Origin: a virus
Direction: 5' to 3' (one strand)
DNA: 32,049 nucleotides
IMG/VR virus record: IMGVR_UViG_3300042691_016020
Coordinates: 1 to 32,049 of that record
Part shown: positions 8,073-16,852 of the stretch, one piece after another
Layout of the letters: every line of letters starts with the position of its first letter
How positions within the stretch are numbered: the first letter of the stretch is position 1
Translations under genes and position numbers: made by a program
The notes under the pieces: model-generated
Database searches by the model: none
What the model was told of the DNA's origin: nothing
What the model saw: the letters and a program-made list of their open reading frames with translations, nothing else

Positions 8073-10209
8073 AAATGATGGTGACATCATAGAGATTCAG
8101 TCACATCAATTTGCTGACTCACGTATTCCATTAATGGAAGAGAAGCGTGGTTACGACTACATACCATTTGGTGATCGTAATGATTATCCAACTTATTTGT
8201 TGTGGCTTTATAACAAGTCAGCAAAACATAACGCCATCATCAATGGTAAGTGTGTTTATATTATTGGCAATGGTATAGAAACAGAAGATCCAGCAGGTAA
8301 ATTGTTTTTGCAAAAAGCAAATGAGTCTCAAAGCTGGAATCAATTAATGAAACTTGCCACACTAGATATTGAAAATTTTGGTGGTTTTTATTTTCAGGTT
8401 ATCCCTAAATTGGCTGGTGGTTATAATTATTACCATGTGGCTTATGAAAGAATAAGGTCTAATGAAGATAATTCAGAGTTTTATTATAAGAAGAAATGGG
8501 AGATGAATCTCATTAAGCCTGAAAAGTGCTATCCAAAATTTAGACCGGGCATTACTGAAACATCTATTTTTTATTTTAAAGAGTATAGGTGTGGTAAGAA
8601 TGTTTATGCTTTGCCATCTTGGGTTGCAGCATGCAACTGGGTTGAATCAGATATTGAAGTATCAAGGCATACTTTAACAAATGCAAAGACGGGTTTTAGT
8701 GCTTCTAAGTTTATCAATTTTTATAATGGTGAACCTAATGAAGAAAAGAAGTTTAAGATACAAACCAGGTTGGAGAATGCGGCAACAGGTGCAGAAGGTA
8801 AAAAGTTATTGATTGCATTTAATAATTCAACAACATCTAAGCCTACAATAGATGATCTTGGTCAATCTGATTTAACTAAAGAAGACTTTACTACAGTAGA
8901 TAATTTGATCACAAATAATATTTTTAGTGGTCATAATATTACTCATCCTTTGCTTTTTGGTATACAACAAGAAGGCAAGCTTGGATCTGCTACTGAATTA
9001 AAGACGGCTTATGAAATATTTAAGAACACTTACATAACTCACAAGCAAAAGCAAATTGAAGAAATAGTGGGTTACTTTTCTGATGTTGCCGGTATCACAA
9101 CTGATTATTATATAAAAGATGTTGAGCCGGTTGGATTAGAGTTTGATGCTGCAACAATTTTGCAAGTAGCCCCTAAAGACTGGATTACTGATAAACTTGG
9201 TATTGATAAAAAATATTTTGAAATTACTCAAAGCCAGGGAGCTAAAAATGTAATTAATGCATTGAATAGCTTATCACCACTTGTTGCTAATAAGGTTTTA
9301 GAAAGCATGGGCGAAGATGAGATTAGATCTCTTGTTAATCTTTCTCCAAGAAATTCAGTATTAGATTCAAGTGGTATGCCAGTTGTTAATCAAAATGTTG
9401 ATCAACAATTATCAAATGAAGCATTAGTTAATATATCAGGAAGGCAACAACAAAATCTAATGCGTATTGTTAGATTGTTTAGCCAAGGTAAATTAACTAA
9501 AGGACAAGCGTCAATTCAATTATCTGCGTATGGTTTTACTGATGCACAAATAAATCAATATCTTGGTATAGATGACGATCCTAATACAAATGATCAATCA
9601 TTTAGTGATGATGAGATAGAAGTAGATCTATCAGAGTTCGGTGAAGATAGAAGCAAATATACTATACTAAAATCAGTTGAGTATAATGGAGAAGATGATG
9701 ATAGTTTGAGTTTTGCTTTTGCTGCAATAGATGAGTATACAGAAAAAGAACAAAGTGTTTTAGAGTTGCTTAAAAAACAACCTGATCTTTCTAATGTTCA
9801 AATAGCTGAAGCATTAAAGTATGAAGTAAAGGTTGTTGATGATATTCTAGAATCTTTGGTAAAACAAAAAGCTATTGAGTCTGCTGTCGTTAGTGGAAAG
9901 CTTATAAGAAAAGTATTGGAAAATATTCCAAAGAAATCTTTGCCTCAAATAAAAACAGCCTATACTTACGAACTTAGAGCAGGTGTTCCTGGTCCAGTAA
10001 TACTTCCAAACAATAGGACTAGACCATTTTGCAAAAGAATGGTAGAGATTTCAAAGACTAGAATGTTTAGTATTAAAGACATACAAAACATGTCAATGAA
10101 ACTAGGTTATAATGTATTTAAAAGAGGTGGTGGATTTTGGAATAATAAAGGCGTAGTTGAATATCATTGCCGTCACGTTTGGTTTAAACATATAATTATT
10201 GTAAAGTAA
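8035..10209 (+). CDS. Portal protein with C-terminal winged-helix-like and MuF-like extensions
   Basis: The portal forms the dodecameric DNA channel at one head vertex. Residues 1-450 show portal features: GYDYIPFGDRNDYPTYLLWL, SAKHNAIINGKCVYIIGNGI, then ENFGGFYFQVIPK and, near residue 300, HNITHPLLFGIQQEGKLG. At 724 residues it is unusually long. After an acidic linker (about 515-560) lies a winged-helix-like segment (about 568-625, LLKKQPDLSNVQIAEALKYE) and a C-terminal unit with TRPFCKRM (about 662), RGGGFWNN and YHCRHVW (about 710). That Cys/His ending resembles the C-terminus of MuF-type head morphogenesis proteins. The start is set at 8035 because no better ATG precedes the conserved block. 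The final TAA overlaps the next ATG. Confidence 0.8.
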   Translation: MSQRRHTKDTLVKNDGDIIEIQSHQFADSRIPLMEEKRGYDYIPFGDRNDYPTYLLWLYNKSAKHNAIINGKCVYIIGNGIETEDPAGKLFLQKANESQSWNQLMKLATLDIENFGGFYFQVIPKLAGGYNYYHVAYERIRSNEDNSEFYYKKKWEMNLIKPEKCYPKFRPGITETSIFYFKEYRCGKNVYALPSWVAACNWVESDIEVSRHTLTNAKTGFSASKFINFYNGEPNEEKKFKIQTRLENAATGAEGKKLLIAFNNSTTSKPTIDDLGQSDLTKEDFTTVDNLITNNIFSGHNITHPLLFGIQQEGKLGSATELKTAYEIFKNTYITHKQKQIEEIVGYFSDVAGITTDYYIKDVEPVGLEFDAATILQVAPKDWITDKLGIDKKYFEITQSQGAKNVINALNSLSPLVANKVLESMGEDEIRSLVNLSPRNSVLDSSGMPVVNQNVDQQLSNEALVNISGRQQQNLMRIVRLFSQGKLTKGQASIQLSAYGFTDAQINQYLGIDDDPNTNDQSFSDDEIEVDLSEFGEDRSKYTILKSVEYNGEDDDSLSFAFAAIDEYTEKEQSVLELLKKQPDLSNVQIAEALKYEVKVVDDILESLVKQKAIESAVVSGKLIRKVLENIPKKSLPQIKTAYTYELRAGVPGPVILPNNRTRPFCKRMVEISKTRMFSIKDIQNMSMKLGYNVFKRGGGFWNNKGVVEYHCRHVWFKHIIIVK

Positions 10210-10808
10210 TGGCAACAGTAACGTATTTGGTATTGCCTTCAGTAGTAAAAGAGCGCATGTCATTACATGATAATGTTGATGATAAGCTTATCTATCCTGA
10301 GATCTTAGCTGTACAAGATCTATACATAATGCCTTTATTGGGATCAACATTATTTAATAAGATCTTGTCTGATATTGATGCTGGCACTCTTACAGGTAAC
10401 TATAAAAATCTAATGGACAATTATATAGTACAATGTATTTGTAACTATGTAATGAGTGAATTACCTGAGGGGTTGAATTATCAATATTGGAATAAAGGAG
10501 TATCACAAAAAACTGTTGATAATGCAACTCAGCCATCAATGAGTGAAATGTATCAGATAGTTGCAAAGTATAAAAGCAGAGCAGAATTTTATGCTAGAAA
10601 AGCAAGGTTATATTTAGTACAAAATAGTCCAGCTATGTTTCCTGAATATAGAACTTTTGTTGCTGGTGTAGATGTTGTTTATCCTGATGCAGAAAGTTAT
10701 TCTTCACCAATATATCTTGGAGATATTAGTGAACTTCCATCTGATGATTACTCGTTAAATAAACGACCGCCAGCTGGATATAATAGTAACGATCCATTCT
10801 ATGTCTAA
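10209..10808 (+). CDS. Head-tail connector-like neck protein
   Basis: A 199-residue protein directly downstream of the portal (TAATG overlap). It is helical with the blocks DKLIYPEILAVQDLYIMPLL and GSTLFNKIL, then NYKNLMDNYIVQCICNYVM and a helix with KYKSRAEFYARKARLYLVQN, and ends with a Pro/Asn-rich tail. This pattern resembles the gp6-like head-tail connectors and a small-domain family (DUF6712-like) seen beside portals in Bacteroidota phages. Position and helical layout support a neck adaptor; the family name is from memory. Confidence 0.6.
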   Translation: MATVTYLVLPSVVKERMSLHDNVDDKLIYPEILAVQDLYIMPLLGSTLFNKILSDIDAGTLTGNYKNLMDNYIVQCICNYVMSELPEGLNYQYWNKGVSQKTVDNATQPSMSEMYQIVAKYKSRAEFYARKARLYLVQNSPAMFPEYRTFVAGVDVVYPDAESYSSPIYLGDISELPSDDYSLNKRPPAGYNSNDPFYV

Positions 10809-10932
10809 AAATGTAAGTAAAAAAAATGAAGCAAAGTTAAGGTTGTACTTAGCTGAGCAACAGAAAAAAAATGACATTAAAGCAAGTCATACAAAGATTA
10901 GAACAGTTGGCGTTAAGCCATCAGCAAATTAA
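10801..10932 (+). CDS. Possible small basic protein (43 aa)
   Basis: A 43-residue frame starting MSKNVSKKNEAKLRLYLAEQ overlaps the end of the connector gene by 8 bases and runs 62 bases into the next gene in another frame. It fills the otherwise empty gap 10809-10870. The N-terminal half looks like a basic amphipathic helix; the C-terminal half may be an out-of-frame shadow. Low confidence. Confidence 0.3.
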   Translation: MSKNVSKKNEAKLRLYLAEQQKKNDIKASHTKIRTVGVKPSAN

Positions 10933-11872
10933 ACATTTCTTTATTGGCGGTGCCGATGAATTTTTGGATGATGCTGATGTAGTATATCCAGCATTATTTT
11001 GTGAATTAAAACAAGACTCAACTATTAGCTTAACAAATAGAGTAGCTAATTTTAATTTCACATTTTACTTCTTTGATCTAATGGATACAGCAGATAGATC
11101 TCTACAAAATACTTGGGAGGTAACATCTGACATGGCTAGTATTGCGCAAGATTATATAGCATTGCTTTATGATGTAACATATACAGATTGGGAAGTTGGT
11201 GATAACTATACTTTAAATATTAAAGATTATCAACTTCAAGATCTCACTTGCGGTGTTAGTGTTGATTGTACAATAGGTGTAAAGTTTGACGCAAATCGTT
11301 GTCAGGTACCTACAGATTATTCTTTTGCAGAATATTCTCAAAGTACATTAACACTAAAACAAATATTAGATAGGTTACAAAACTTAGCTCTTTCACATAA
11401 GCAAATAAATCATTATTACTGTGGATCATTTAATGAATTTCTAGACGGTCCAGATGTAGTATATCCAGCTTGTTTTGCTGAGTTGAATCAAGCAAGTTCA
11501 ATAAGCTTAGTAGATAGAAGAGCAACATACAGTTTTACTTTTTACTTTTTTGATCTAATGGATATAGCTGATAGATCATTACAAAATGAATTTGAAGTAA
11601 AGAGTGATATGGCTAGTGTTGCAATGGACTTCTTAGCAATGTTAAATTATTTTGGATTTCAACATTCTTGGGAAATAGGAGAAGAATATCCAATGCAAAT
11701 AAAGGATTATCAATTGCAAGATCTAACATGTGGAGTTAGTGTTACAGTTGATATATCTAGTAGGTTTGATGCTAACAAGTGTCAAGTTCCTATTGTTACA
11801 GAAGATTTGTTATTGTGGGATGATGGTCAATATTTCTTGATTAATAATACAAGCAAGTTAAAATATAATTAA
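10871..11872 (+). CDS. Neck/tail-terminator-like protein with tandem duplicated domain
   Basis: The 333-residue protein is two copies of one domain. Copy 1 (residues about 2-155) has LKQVIQRLEQLALSHQQIKH, DVVYPALFCEL, FTFYFFDLMDTADRSLQN and IKDYQLQDLTCGVSV. Copy 2 (about 160-315) has LKQILDRLQNLALSHKQINH, DVVYPACFAEL, FTFYFFDLMDIADRSLQN and the same IKDYQLQDLTCGVSV. Single-domain proteins with the ALxHxQI, YP and DLxxxDxSxQNExxSD features occur in the neck region of Bacteroidota phages and probably act at the tail terminus. About 15 residues link the copies. The duplication is plain; the role is inferred from order. Confidence 0.7.
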   Translation: MTLKQVIQRLEQLALSHQQIKHFFIGGADEFLDDADVVYPALFCELKQDSTISLTNRVANFNFTFYFFDLMDTADRSLQNTWEVTSDMASIAQDYIALLYDVTYTDWEVGDNYTLNIKDYQLQDLTCGVSVDCTIGVKFDANRCQVPTDYSFAEYSQSTLTLKQILDRLQNLALSHKQINHYYCGSFNEFLDGPDVVYPACFAELNQASSISLVDRRATYSFTFYFFDLMDIADRSLQNEFEVKSDMASVAMDFLAMLNYFGFQHSWEIGEEYPMQIKDYQLQDLTCGVSVTVDISSRFDANKCQVPIVTEDLLLWDDGQYFLINNTSKLKYN

Positions 11873-13824
11873 TGGCAAATAAAAAAATTAATCAGTTAGA
11901 TAGTAGGGTATTGAGCGCTACTGATTTAATGCTTGTTGGTGATCCAATAACAGGTACATCTTATAAGAGTTTGGTAAGTGGATTAGGATTGGTGTATGTA
12001 CCTTATACTGGCGCTACCGCTAATGTTAATCTTGGGGAGTACGCTTTATCTGCTGGTCAATTAACTTTAGATACTTCACCAACTGGTACAGCAACAGTTG
12101 GTACTACGAGATGGAATGATGCGATAGGAAGCAGTGAGACCACTTTAAAAGGTGGCAATGTTATTCTTAAGAATGGTGTTGACTTGGTTGCAAGGGTGGT
12201 GAACAAGGTTAGTCCTAATACAACACTAACTAAAGCAGCATATCAAGCGGTAAGGATTAGTGGTGCTCAGGGTCAGAGACTTGCCATAGAACTTGCACAA
12301 GGAAATAATGATTTAAATAGTGCTGACACAATCGGATTGGTGACTGAGACTATTGCACCAAATCAAGAAGGATTTATAATGACTGTCGGGCAACTTGAGA
12401 ACATCAATACAACTGGAAGTCTTCAAGGTGAGACTTGGGCAGATGGTGATGTACTTTATCTTAGTCCTACAACAGCAGGAGCAATCACTAATGTGAAGCC
12501 TACAGGTGCAACTGGTCATCTTGTTATTATTGGATATGTTGAATATGCTCACGCAAACAATGGTAAAATATACGTCAAAACCACGAACGGCTTTGAACTT
12601 GATGAACTCCACAATGTTGCTATCTCATCACCTGCCAACAATGATGCACTTATCTACGAATCAAGCACCTCACTTTGGAAGAATAAGACAATTGCAACTG
12701 CGTTAGGTTATACACCAGTTACCAATGCTCGTACAATAACAATAAATGGAGACACTAAAGACCTTAGTGCAGACCGTTCATGGACAATTGCAGGTGTAAC
12801 AGATGGAGACAAGGGAGATATCACAGTCAGTTCAAGTGGTGCAACTTGGACAATTGACAATGGCGTAGTAGGTGTCGCTAAACTAAGTGCAACAGGTACC
12901 CCATCCTCAACAACATATTTGCGAGGTGATAATACTTGGGCGAATGTGAGTGGTGGTACTCCTGCTGGTTCTAATACTCAGATTCAATATAATAATAGTG
13001 GTGCTTTTGGTGCGAGTGCAGGATTGACTTATGTTGATTCTACGGGAATATTTTCACTTACTAAGAATCAGAATTCTGCAACAACTATTAATATTTCCAA
13101 TACTAATAATAATGCATCTTCAGAATCAAATTTAGTTTTAACATCAAATTCAGGACAAGCAAGTATTGGTAAATATTCAACTACTAAAAGTTATAAAATA
13201 ATTTCAGGCGGTGATGCCTATATATATAATTCTTCAGGTGATTTAGCAATTCAAAATGATATTGGTGGTGGCAAAATAAAATTTGCATCAGGCAATTCAT
13301 CTACTGCACATATGACTCTCACCGCAGCAGGTCGCCTATTGTTGGGAACAACGACAGAGAGTACGTATTTGCTTGATGTCAACGGGAATGGCAGGGTAAG
13401 ACCTAATTTCTATATTGGAGATTCTACTGGTAATTATGCAGGATTGAATACGCTTTTTATTGGGGGTTCTACATCGGCAGCAGTTTTAGATTTTTGGACT
13501 TCAAATGCAAGAAGTGCTGAACTATTTGCAAATTCATCTGAGTTTCAAATTTTTACACAAAGCACTCCTATAAATTTTAATGCATCTAATACTCTAAATC
13601 CTATTTTAAATTTACAAGGATTTTCTGTTCAAATTGGAACAACAACTGCATCTGCTTCATCAATACTTACACTTCAATCTTCAAATCGTGGATTCCTACC
13701 ACCCCGTATGACCACGACACAAAAGAATGCTATCAGTTCTCCTGCTGCTGGTCTTGTGGTATATGATACAGATACAAACAAACTTTGTTGCTATAACGGC
13801 ACAACTTGGAATGATTTATTTTAA
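11872..13824 (+). CDS. Tail fibre/adhesin protein
   Basis: A 650-residue Ser/Thr/Gly/Asn-rich protein. The N-terminus (KKINQLDSRVLSATDLMLVG) is a conserved attachment-like segment; the middle contains GDKGDITVSSSGATWTIDNG and LSATGTPSSTTYLRGDNTW, a module common in phage fibres; the end has LLGTTTESTYLLDVNGNG and the closing block GFLPPRMTTTQKNAISSPAA with LVVYDTDTNKLCCYNGTTW, typical of fibre ends and host-derived adhesins in Bacteroidota. The start overlaps the upstream stop (TAATG). It shares the repeated module with the second fibre gene at 14140. Receptor binding is inferred; the receptor is unknown. Confidence 0.8.
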   Translation: MANKKINQLDSRVLSATDLMLVGDPITGTSYKSLVSGLGLVYVPYTGATANVNLGEYALSAGQLTLDTSPTGTATVGTTRWNDAIGSSETTLKGGNVILKNGVDLVARVVNKVSPNTTLTKAAYQAVRISGAQGQRLAIELAQGNNDLNSADTIGLVTETIAPNQEGFIMTVGQLENINTTGSLQGETWADGDVLYLSPTTAGAITNVKPTGATGHLVIIGYVEYAHANNGKIYVKTTNGFELDELHNVAISSPANNDALIYESSTSLWKNKTIATALGYTPVTNARTITINGDTKDLSADRSWTIAGVTDGDKGDITVSSSGATWTIDNGVVGVAKLSATGTPSSTTYLRGDNTWANVSGGTPAGSNTQIQYNNSGAFGASAGLTYVDSTGIFSLTKNQNSATTINISNTNNNASSESNLVLTSNSGQASIGKYSTTKSYKIISGGDAYIYNSSGDLAIQNDIGGGKIKFASGNSSTAHMTLTAAGRLLLGTTTESTYLLDVNGNGRVRPNFYIGDSTGNYAGLNTLFIGGSTSAAVLDFWTSNARSAELFANSSEFQIFTQSTPINFNASNTLNPILNLQGFSVQIGTTTASASSILTLQSSNRGFLPPRMTTTQKNAISSPAAGLVVYDTDTNKLCCYNGTTWNDLF

Positions 13825-13843
13825 ACTTTAAACAAATATAAAA

Positions 13844-14140
13844 ATGGCAAAACAAATCTCGCCTGTGACAATCTGGGCAAATGGACAAAGTAAGGATGCA
13901 GAATTTTTTCAACTTACTGGCATCAATGACAACTATGAAAGCAGTGCAACAAACTACTGGGCATTGTTTACATTGGTAACAGATGCAGAAGGTAACGATG
14001 TACCTGGAGAGCAAGTTGCAAATGGAAATTTGACAATCGCTGGGCAGGATTATATTAACTGGGGAGATCAACCGGCAATGGCAATTAATGAATGGATTTA
14101 TGATTGGTCGGCACAACAATTGAATCTTACTATCATCTAA
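13844..14140 (+). CDS. Hypothetical protein between fibre genes (98 aa)
   Basis: A 98-residue protein starting MAKQISPVTIWANGQSKDAE and ending with an aromatic-rich stretch (AINEWIYDWSAQQLNLTII). It lies between the two fibre genes, and its stop overlaps the next start (TAATG), so the two are translationally coupled. A small beta-rich protein, possibly a fibre accessory or chaperone. Not a family I can name. Confidence 0.6.
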   Translation: MAKQISPVTIWANGQSKDAEFFQLTGINDNYESSATNYWALFTLVTDAEGNDVPGEQVANGNLTIAGQDYINWGDQPAMAINEWIYDWSAQQLNLTII

Positions 14141-15603
14141 TGGCTGGAATTAATTTAACAGATATAACATCAACTGGTATTGATAATGCAGTACCAGAAA
14201 CTAGAACATTAACTATTGGTGGTGTCACTTATGATCTATCACAAAATAGAACATGGGCTGGTGGAGGTGGCGGTACTGGTACCGTCACCTCTGTTGATAT
14301 GTCAGTACCAACTGGATTTCAAATAACTGGAAATCCAATAACTACAAGTGGAACTCTTGCTCTAGCTTTTGCAAGTGGTTATGCGCTACCGACAACTGTT
14401 AAACAATCTAATTGGGATGACGCTTATACTTTTGTTACTGGATTCCCATCTCAAACTGGTAACAATGGTAAGTATCTTACAACTGATGGTAGTGTATTAT
14501 CTTGGGCAACAGTTGCAGCATTAACTGATGGTGACAAAGGTGACATTACTGTTAGTGGTAGTGGATCAACTTGGTCGATCGATAATGGTGTAGTTGATAT
14601 TGCAAATCTATCAGCAACAGGAACACCATCATCAACAACTTATTTAAGAGGCGACAATACTTGGGCGACGGTTTCAGGTGGTGGTGGATCTCCAGGTGGT
14701 ACAACTGGTGAAGTACAATACAATAATGCTGGATCATTTGCTGGTGCTGCCAATGTTGAAATAGATGGTGGTGATCTAACTTTAGTTGATGCTGGTTTTC
14801 CTGCGTCACCAGCTGCTGGGCGTACTAAAGTTTTTACAGATAGTATGGCGACAAGGCGTTTAGTTGGATCAGTTGATTCAGCCGGAAATCATTTCGATTT
14901 TCAACCGGCATTGTTCAATTCAACAACATACATGTGGCTTGCCGGAACCGGTACAACATTGGCCATAAATTGGGGAACATCATATACAGCAAGGAACAAT
15001 GGTACTAACGCAGCACAAGCACATCCAATAAGGAATAACCTTAGTGCGATTAACTCAATGAATCGCGCTACTTTTAGTACTGGTACTACCGCAACTGGCG
15101 CAAGTGGTATTCAATCTGCATCTACAAATGCATGGCGTGGAAGTTCCGCCGGCCTGGGTGGGTTTTTCTTTTTTGCCAGGTTTGCGTTGGAGGCCAGGAG
15201 TGGAACACATCGTTTGTTTGTCGGATTAAGTGAAAACAACGCAACATTAAACGCGCAACCTTCAACGTTAAACAATACATTAGGGATTGGTTTAGATAGT
15301 GCCGATACGAATTTACAATTCATGATCCGCAACACCGCCACAACAACCAGGATCGATACAACAATCGCGGCGGATACAACAACCATTTATGATTTTTATA
15401 TGTACTGCGAACCGAATGGATCAACAATTTATTTTGAATTAAGAAACGCGTTGACAAATGCCGTTTTAAAAAATTCTCAGGAAACCGCAAACTTACCATC
15501 CAACACGTCTTTTTTTTATATGCAAGCACATATTCAGTCTGTAACTGGAACAACGGCAAAATTATTGGCACTTAATAGAATGTACTTAGAATCAAACTTA
15601 TAA
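14140..15603 (+). CDS. Second tail fibre / receptor-binding protein
   Basis: A 487-residue protein. ATG 14140 is chosen because it overlaps the preceding stop and begins the conserved MAGINLTDITSTGIDN; in-frame codons further upstream lie inside the preceding gene. Residues 125-185 carry the same fibre module as the first gene: TDGDKGDITVSGSGSTWSID then LSATGTPSSTTYLRGDNTW. The C-terminal ~245 residues (from about 14870) are a different, beta-rich domain (QPALFNSTTYMWLAGTG, AGLGGFFFFARFALEARSG, HRLFVGLSENNA, IYDFYMYCEPNGSTIYFEL) resembling a lectin-like jelly roll that may bind a surface glycan. That domain uses more GCC/CCG codons than the rest, suggesting exchange with another phage. Confidence 0.75.
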   Translation: MAGINLTDITSTGIDNAVPETRTLTIGGVTYDLSQNRTWAGGGGGTGTVTSVDMSVPTGFQITGNPITTSGTLALAFASGYALPTTVKQSNWDDAYTFVTGFPSQTGNNGKYLTTDGSVLSWATVAALTDGDKGDITVSGSGSTWSIDNGVVDIANLSATGTPSSTTYLRGDNTWATVSGGGGSPGGTTGEVQYNNAGSFAGAANVEIDGGDLTLVDAGFPASPAAGRTKVFTDSMATRRLVGSVDSAGNHFDFQPALFNSTTYMWLAGTGTTLAINWGTSYTARNNGTNAAQAHPIRNNLSAINSMNRATFSTGTTATGASGIQSASTNAWRGSSAGLGGFFFFARFALEARSGTHRLFVGLSENNATLNAQPSTLNNTLGIGLDSADTNLQFMIRNTATTTRIDTTIAADTTTIYDFYMYCEPNGSTIYFELRNALTNAVLKNSQETANLPSNTSFFYMQAHIQSVTGTTAKLLALNRMYLESNL

Positions 15604-15604
15604 T

Positions 15605-15811
15605 ATGGCATTGACATACAAATATGTAATAAGGCAATCTGTAAACATGCTATACTATACAGAAAATTATGATGTGCCAATGGCGGATAGATGGTCACCT
15701 AATTTTATGGATGCACATCTTTATGACAGTAAAGCATTAGCTGAATCTGAGATTGAACTAGATGATCATGGAGCAATATATTTTCAGGTTCAAGAAGTCA
15801 CAATAAAGTAG
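15605..15811 (+). CDS. Hypothetical protein after the fibre genes (68 aa)
   Basis: A 68-residue protein starting one base after the fibre stop, MALTYKYVIRQSVNMLYYTE, with an acidic second half (ESEIELDDHGAIYFQVQEV). No cysteine, no membrane segment. Its immediate coupling to the receptor-binding protein suggests an accessory such as a fibre chaperone, which is only inference. Confidence 0.6.
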   Translation: MALTYKYVIRQSVNMLYYTENYDVPMADRWSPNFMDAHLYDSKALAESEIELDDHGAIYFQVQEVTIK

Positions 15812-15836
15812 TATTTTTATATCTAAATTTTATATT

Positions 15837-15968
15837 ATGAACTTAACAGAATTAAAAGCCCAGGCTTACGACATCCTTGCTCAGATCGAGTATTTGCAAA
15901 AACAATTGCAAGAAACTAATGCTAAGATCGGAGAAGAAATTCAAAAACAAAAAGAGGAAGGGTTGTAA
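15837..15968 (+). CDS. Small coiled-coil protein (43 aa)
   Basis: A 43-residue frame between the fibre region and the lysis genes: MNLTELKAQAYDILAQIEYL followed by QKQLQETNAKIGEEIQKQKE, a clear heptad-type amphipathic helix, probably an oligomeric coiled coil. Its last codons and stop form the left arm and loop of a terminator hairpin. Short Gln/Glu-rich coiled-coil proteins at this place are common in Bacteroidota phages; function unknown. Confidence 0.65.
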   Translation: MNLTELKAQAYDILAQIEYLQKQLQETNAKIGEEIQKQKEEGL

Positions 15969-15983
15969 CCCTTCTTCTTTTAA
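15951..15983 (+). terminator. Terminator overlapping a stop codon
   Basis: AAAGAGGAAGGGT (15951-15963) pairs with ACCCTTCTTCTTT (15968-15980) over 13 positions with one G-U pair and a TGTA loop; the stop codon TAA (15966-15968) spans loop and right arm. The right arm itself is T-rich (CTTCTTCTTTT). It separates the structural operon from the lysis cassette. Confidence 0.75.
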
Positions 15984-16002
15984 CTAAAAAATCTGTTAAT
16001 AC

Positions 16003-16224
16003 ATGGAAGAGTTAGGGTTTATTCTAGATCGATTAGAAGCTATAGATAAAAAGTTTGATGATAAATTAGATAAAATTTTAATTCAAACTACTAAAACAAA
16101 TGGCAGAGTGTCACTACTAGAAGATTGGAAAAGATTAGTAGGAAAAATAGTTTGGATAGTCGTTGGTTTTGCTGTTACAGTTTTAGGTTTTTATATTCAA
16201 AACTTTATTAATAAAGGTAAATGA
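16003..16224 (+). CDS. XhlA-like holin-associated membrane protein
   Basis: A 73-residue protein with an acidic/basic coiled coil (residues 1-45, LEAIDKKFDDKLDKILIQTT) followed by one membrane helix (residues 46-68, LVGKIVWIVVGFAVTVLGFY) and a short basic tail. This is the layout of haemolysin XhlA-like proteins that accompany holins in lysis cassettes. The gene overlaps the next by 4 bases (ATGA), so they are co-translated. Confidence 0.65.
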   Translation: MEELGFILDRLEAIDKKFDDKLDKILIQTTKTNGRVSLLEDWKRLVGKIVWIVVGFAVTVLGFYIQNFINKGK

Positions 16225-16406
16225 GACAATTCTTTACTGAAGATAATGACAGATTAAGCATGAAAAGATTTTGTGCGTTTATTGGCACAGTATCACTTTG
16301 TATTATAGCAATTTGTAAACCCACTGAGGAAATCATTTATGCTCTTACATTTATTGTATCATCATCCCTTGGATTTACTTCAGTTGAGAAAATATTTAGA
16401 AAATGA
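16221..16406 (+). CDS. Candidate holin
   Basis: A 61-residue protein with two probable membrane segments: residues 16-32 (FCAFIGTVSLCIIAICK) and 36-53 (EEIIYALTFIVSSSLGFT), and short charged ends (MRQFFTEDNDRLSMKR and VEKIFRK). Small two-helix membrane proteins next to an XhlA-like gene, a spanin and an endolysin are usually holins, which form the lysis-timing holes in the inner membrane. The start overlaps the upstream stop and its stop overlaps the spanin start. No named holin family is recognised. Confidence 0.6.
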   Translation: MRQFFTEDNDRLSMKRFCAFIGTVSLCIIAICKPTEEIIYALTFIVSSSLGFTSVEKIFRK

Positions 16407-16852
16407 AATACTTGTTTTTATTATTGATATTTATCAGTTGCAATCCAATAAAGCAAGTATTGCGTGATCAAGATAAACTAGAACAAGTTGCAAAAGTTAT
16501 AGTCAAAGGCGGGTGGTGTGCAAATGATACTACATTTATAACTAAATCAGATACACTTATTAAAGTTGATACTTTGGTAACTACTGACACAGTTAATGAA
16601 GTACTTGTTTATAATGATTCTGTATTTATTACTAAGTGGAAAACTAGAGAGATTATTAAATCAATTACTATCCATGATACATTAAGATCATACATTGTAG
16701 ATAACGCTCGTATAAAGCTATTACAGGCTGATTCTGTCAGTTTAACAATAAAAATGAATGAATATAAGCATAAAGCAAATACTCGTCTATCGTGGCTTAT
16801 ATCACTTCTGATTATTGCTGGAGTTTATGTATATTTTAAAGTAAGGAAATAA
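16403..16852 (+). CDS. Unimolecular spanin-like lipoprotein
   Basis: A 149-residue protein with a lipoprotein signal at the N-terminus (MKYLFLLLIFISC, lipobox Cys13) and a membrane helix at the C-terminus (about residues 128-146, RLSWLISLLIIAGVYVYF). The periplasmic part is rich in Thr/Val/Asp beta-like repeats (TKSDTLIKVDTLVTTDTVNE). A lipid anchor in the outer membrane plus a C-terminal inner-membrane helix in one chain is the topology of u-spanins such as T1 gp11, which fuse the two membranes in the last step of lysis. The gene lies between the holin candidate and the endolysin, as expected. Two-component spanin genes are not seen. Confidence 0.7.
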   Translation: MKYLFLLLIFISCNPIKQVLRDQDKLEQVAKVIVKGGWCANDTTFITKSDTLIKVDTLVTTDTVNEVLVYNDSVFITKWKTREIIKSITIHDTLRSYIVDNARIKLLQADSVSLTIKMNEYKHKANTRLSWLISLLIIAGVYVYFKVRK

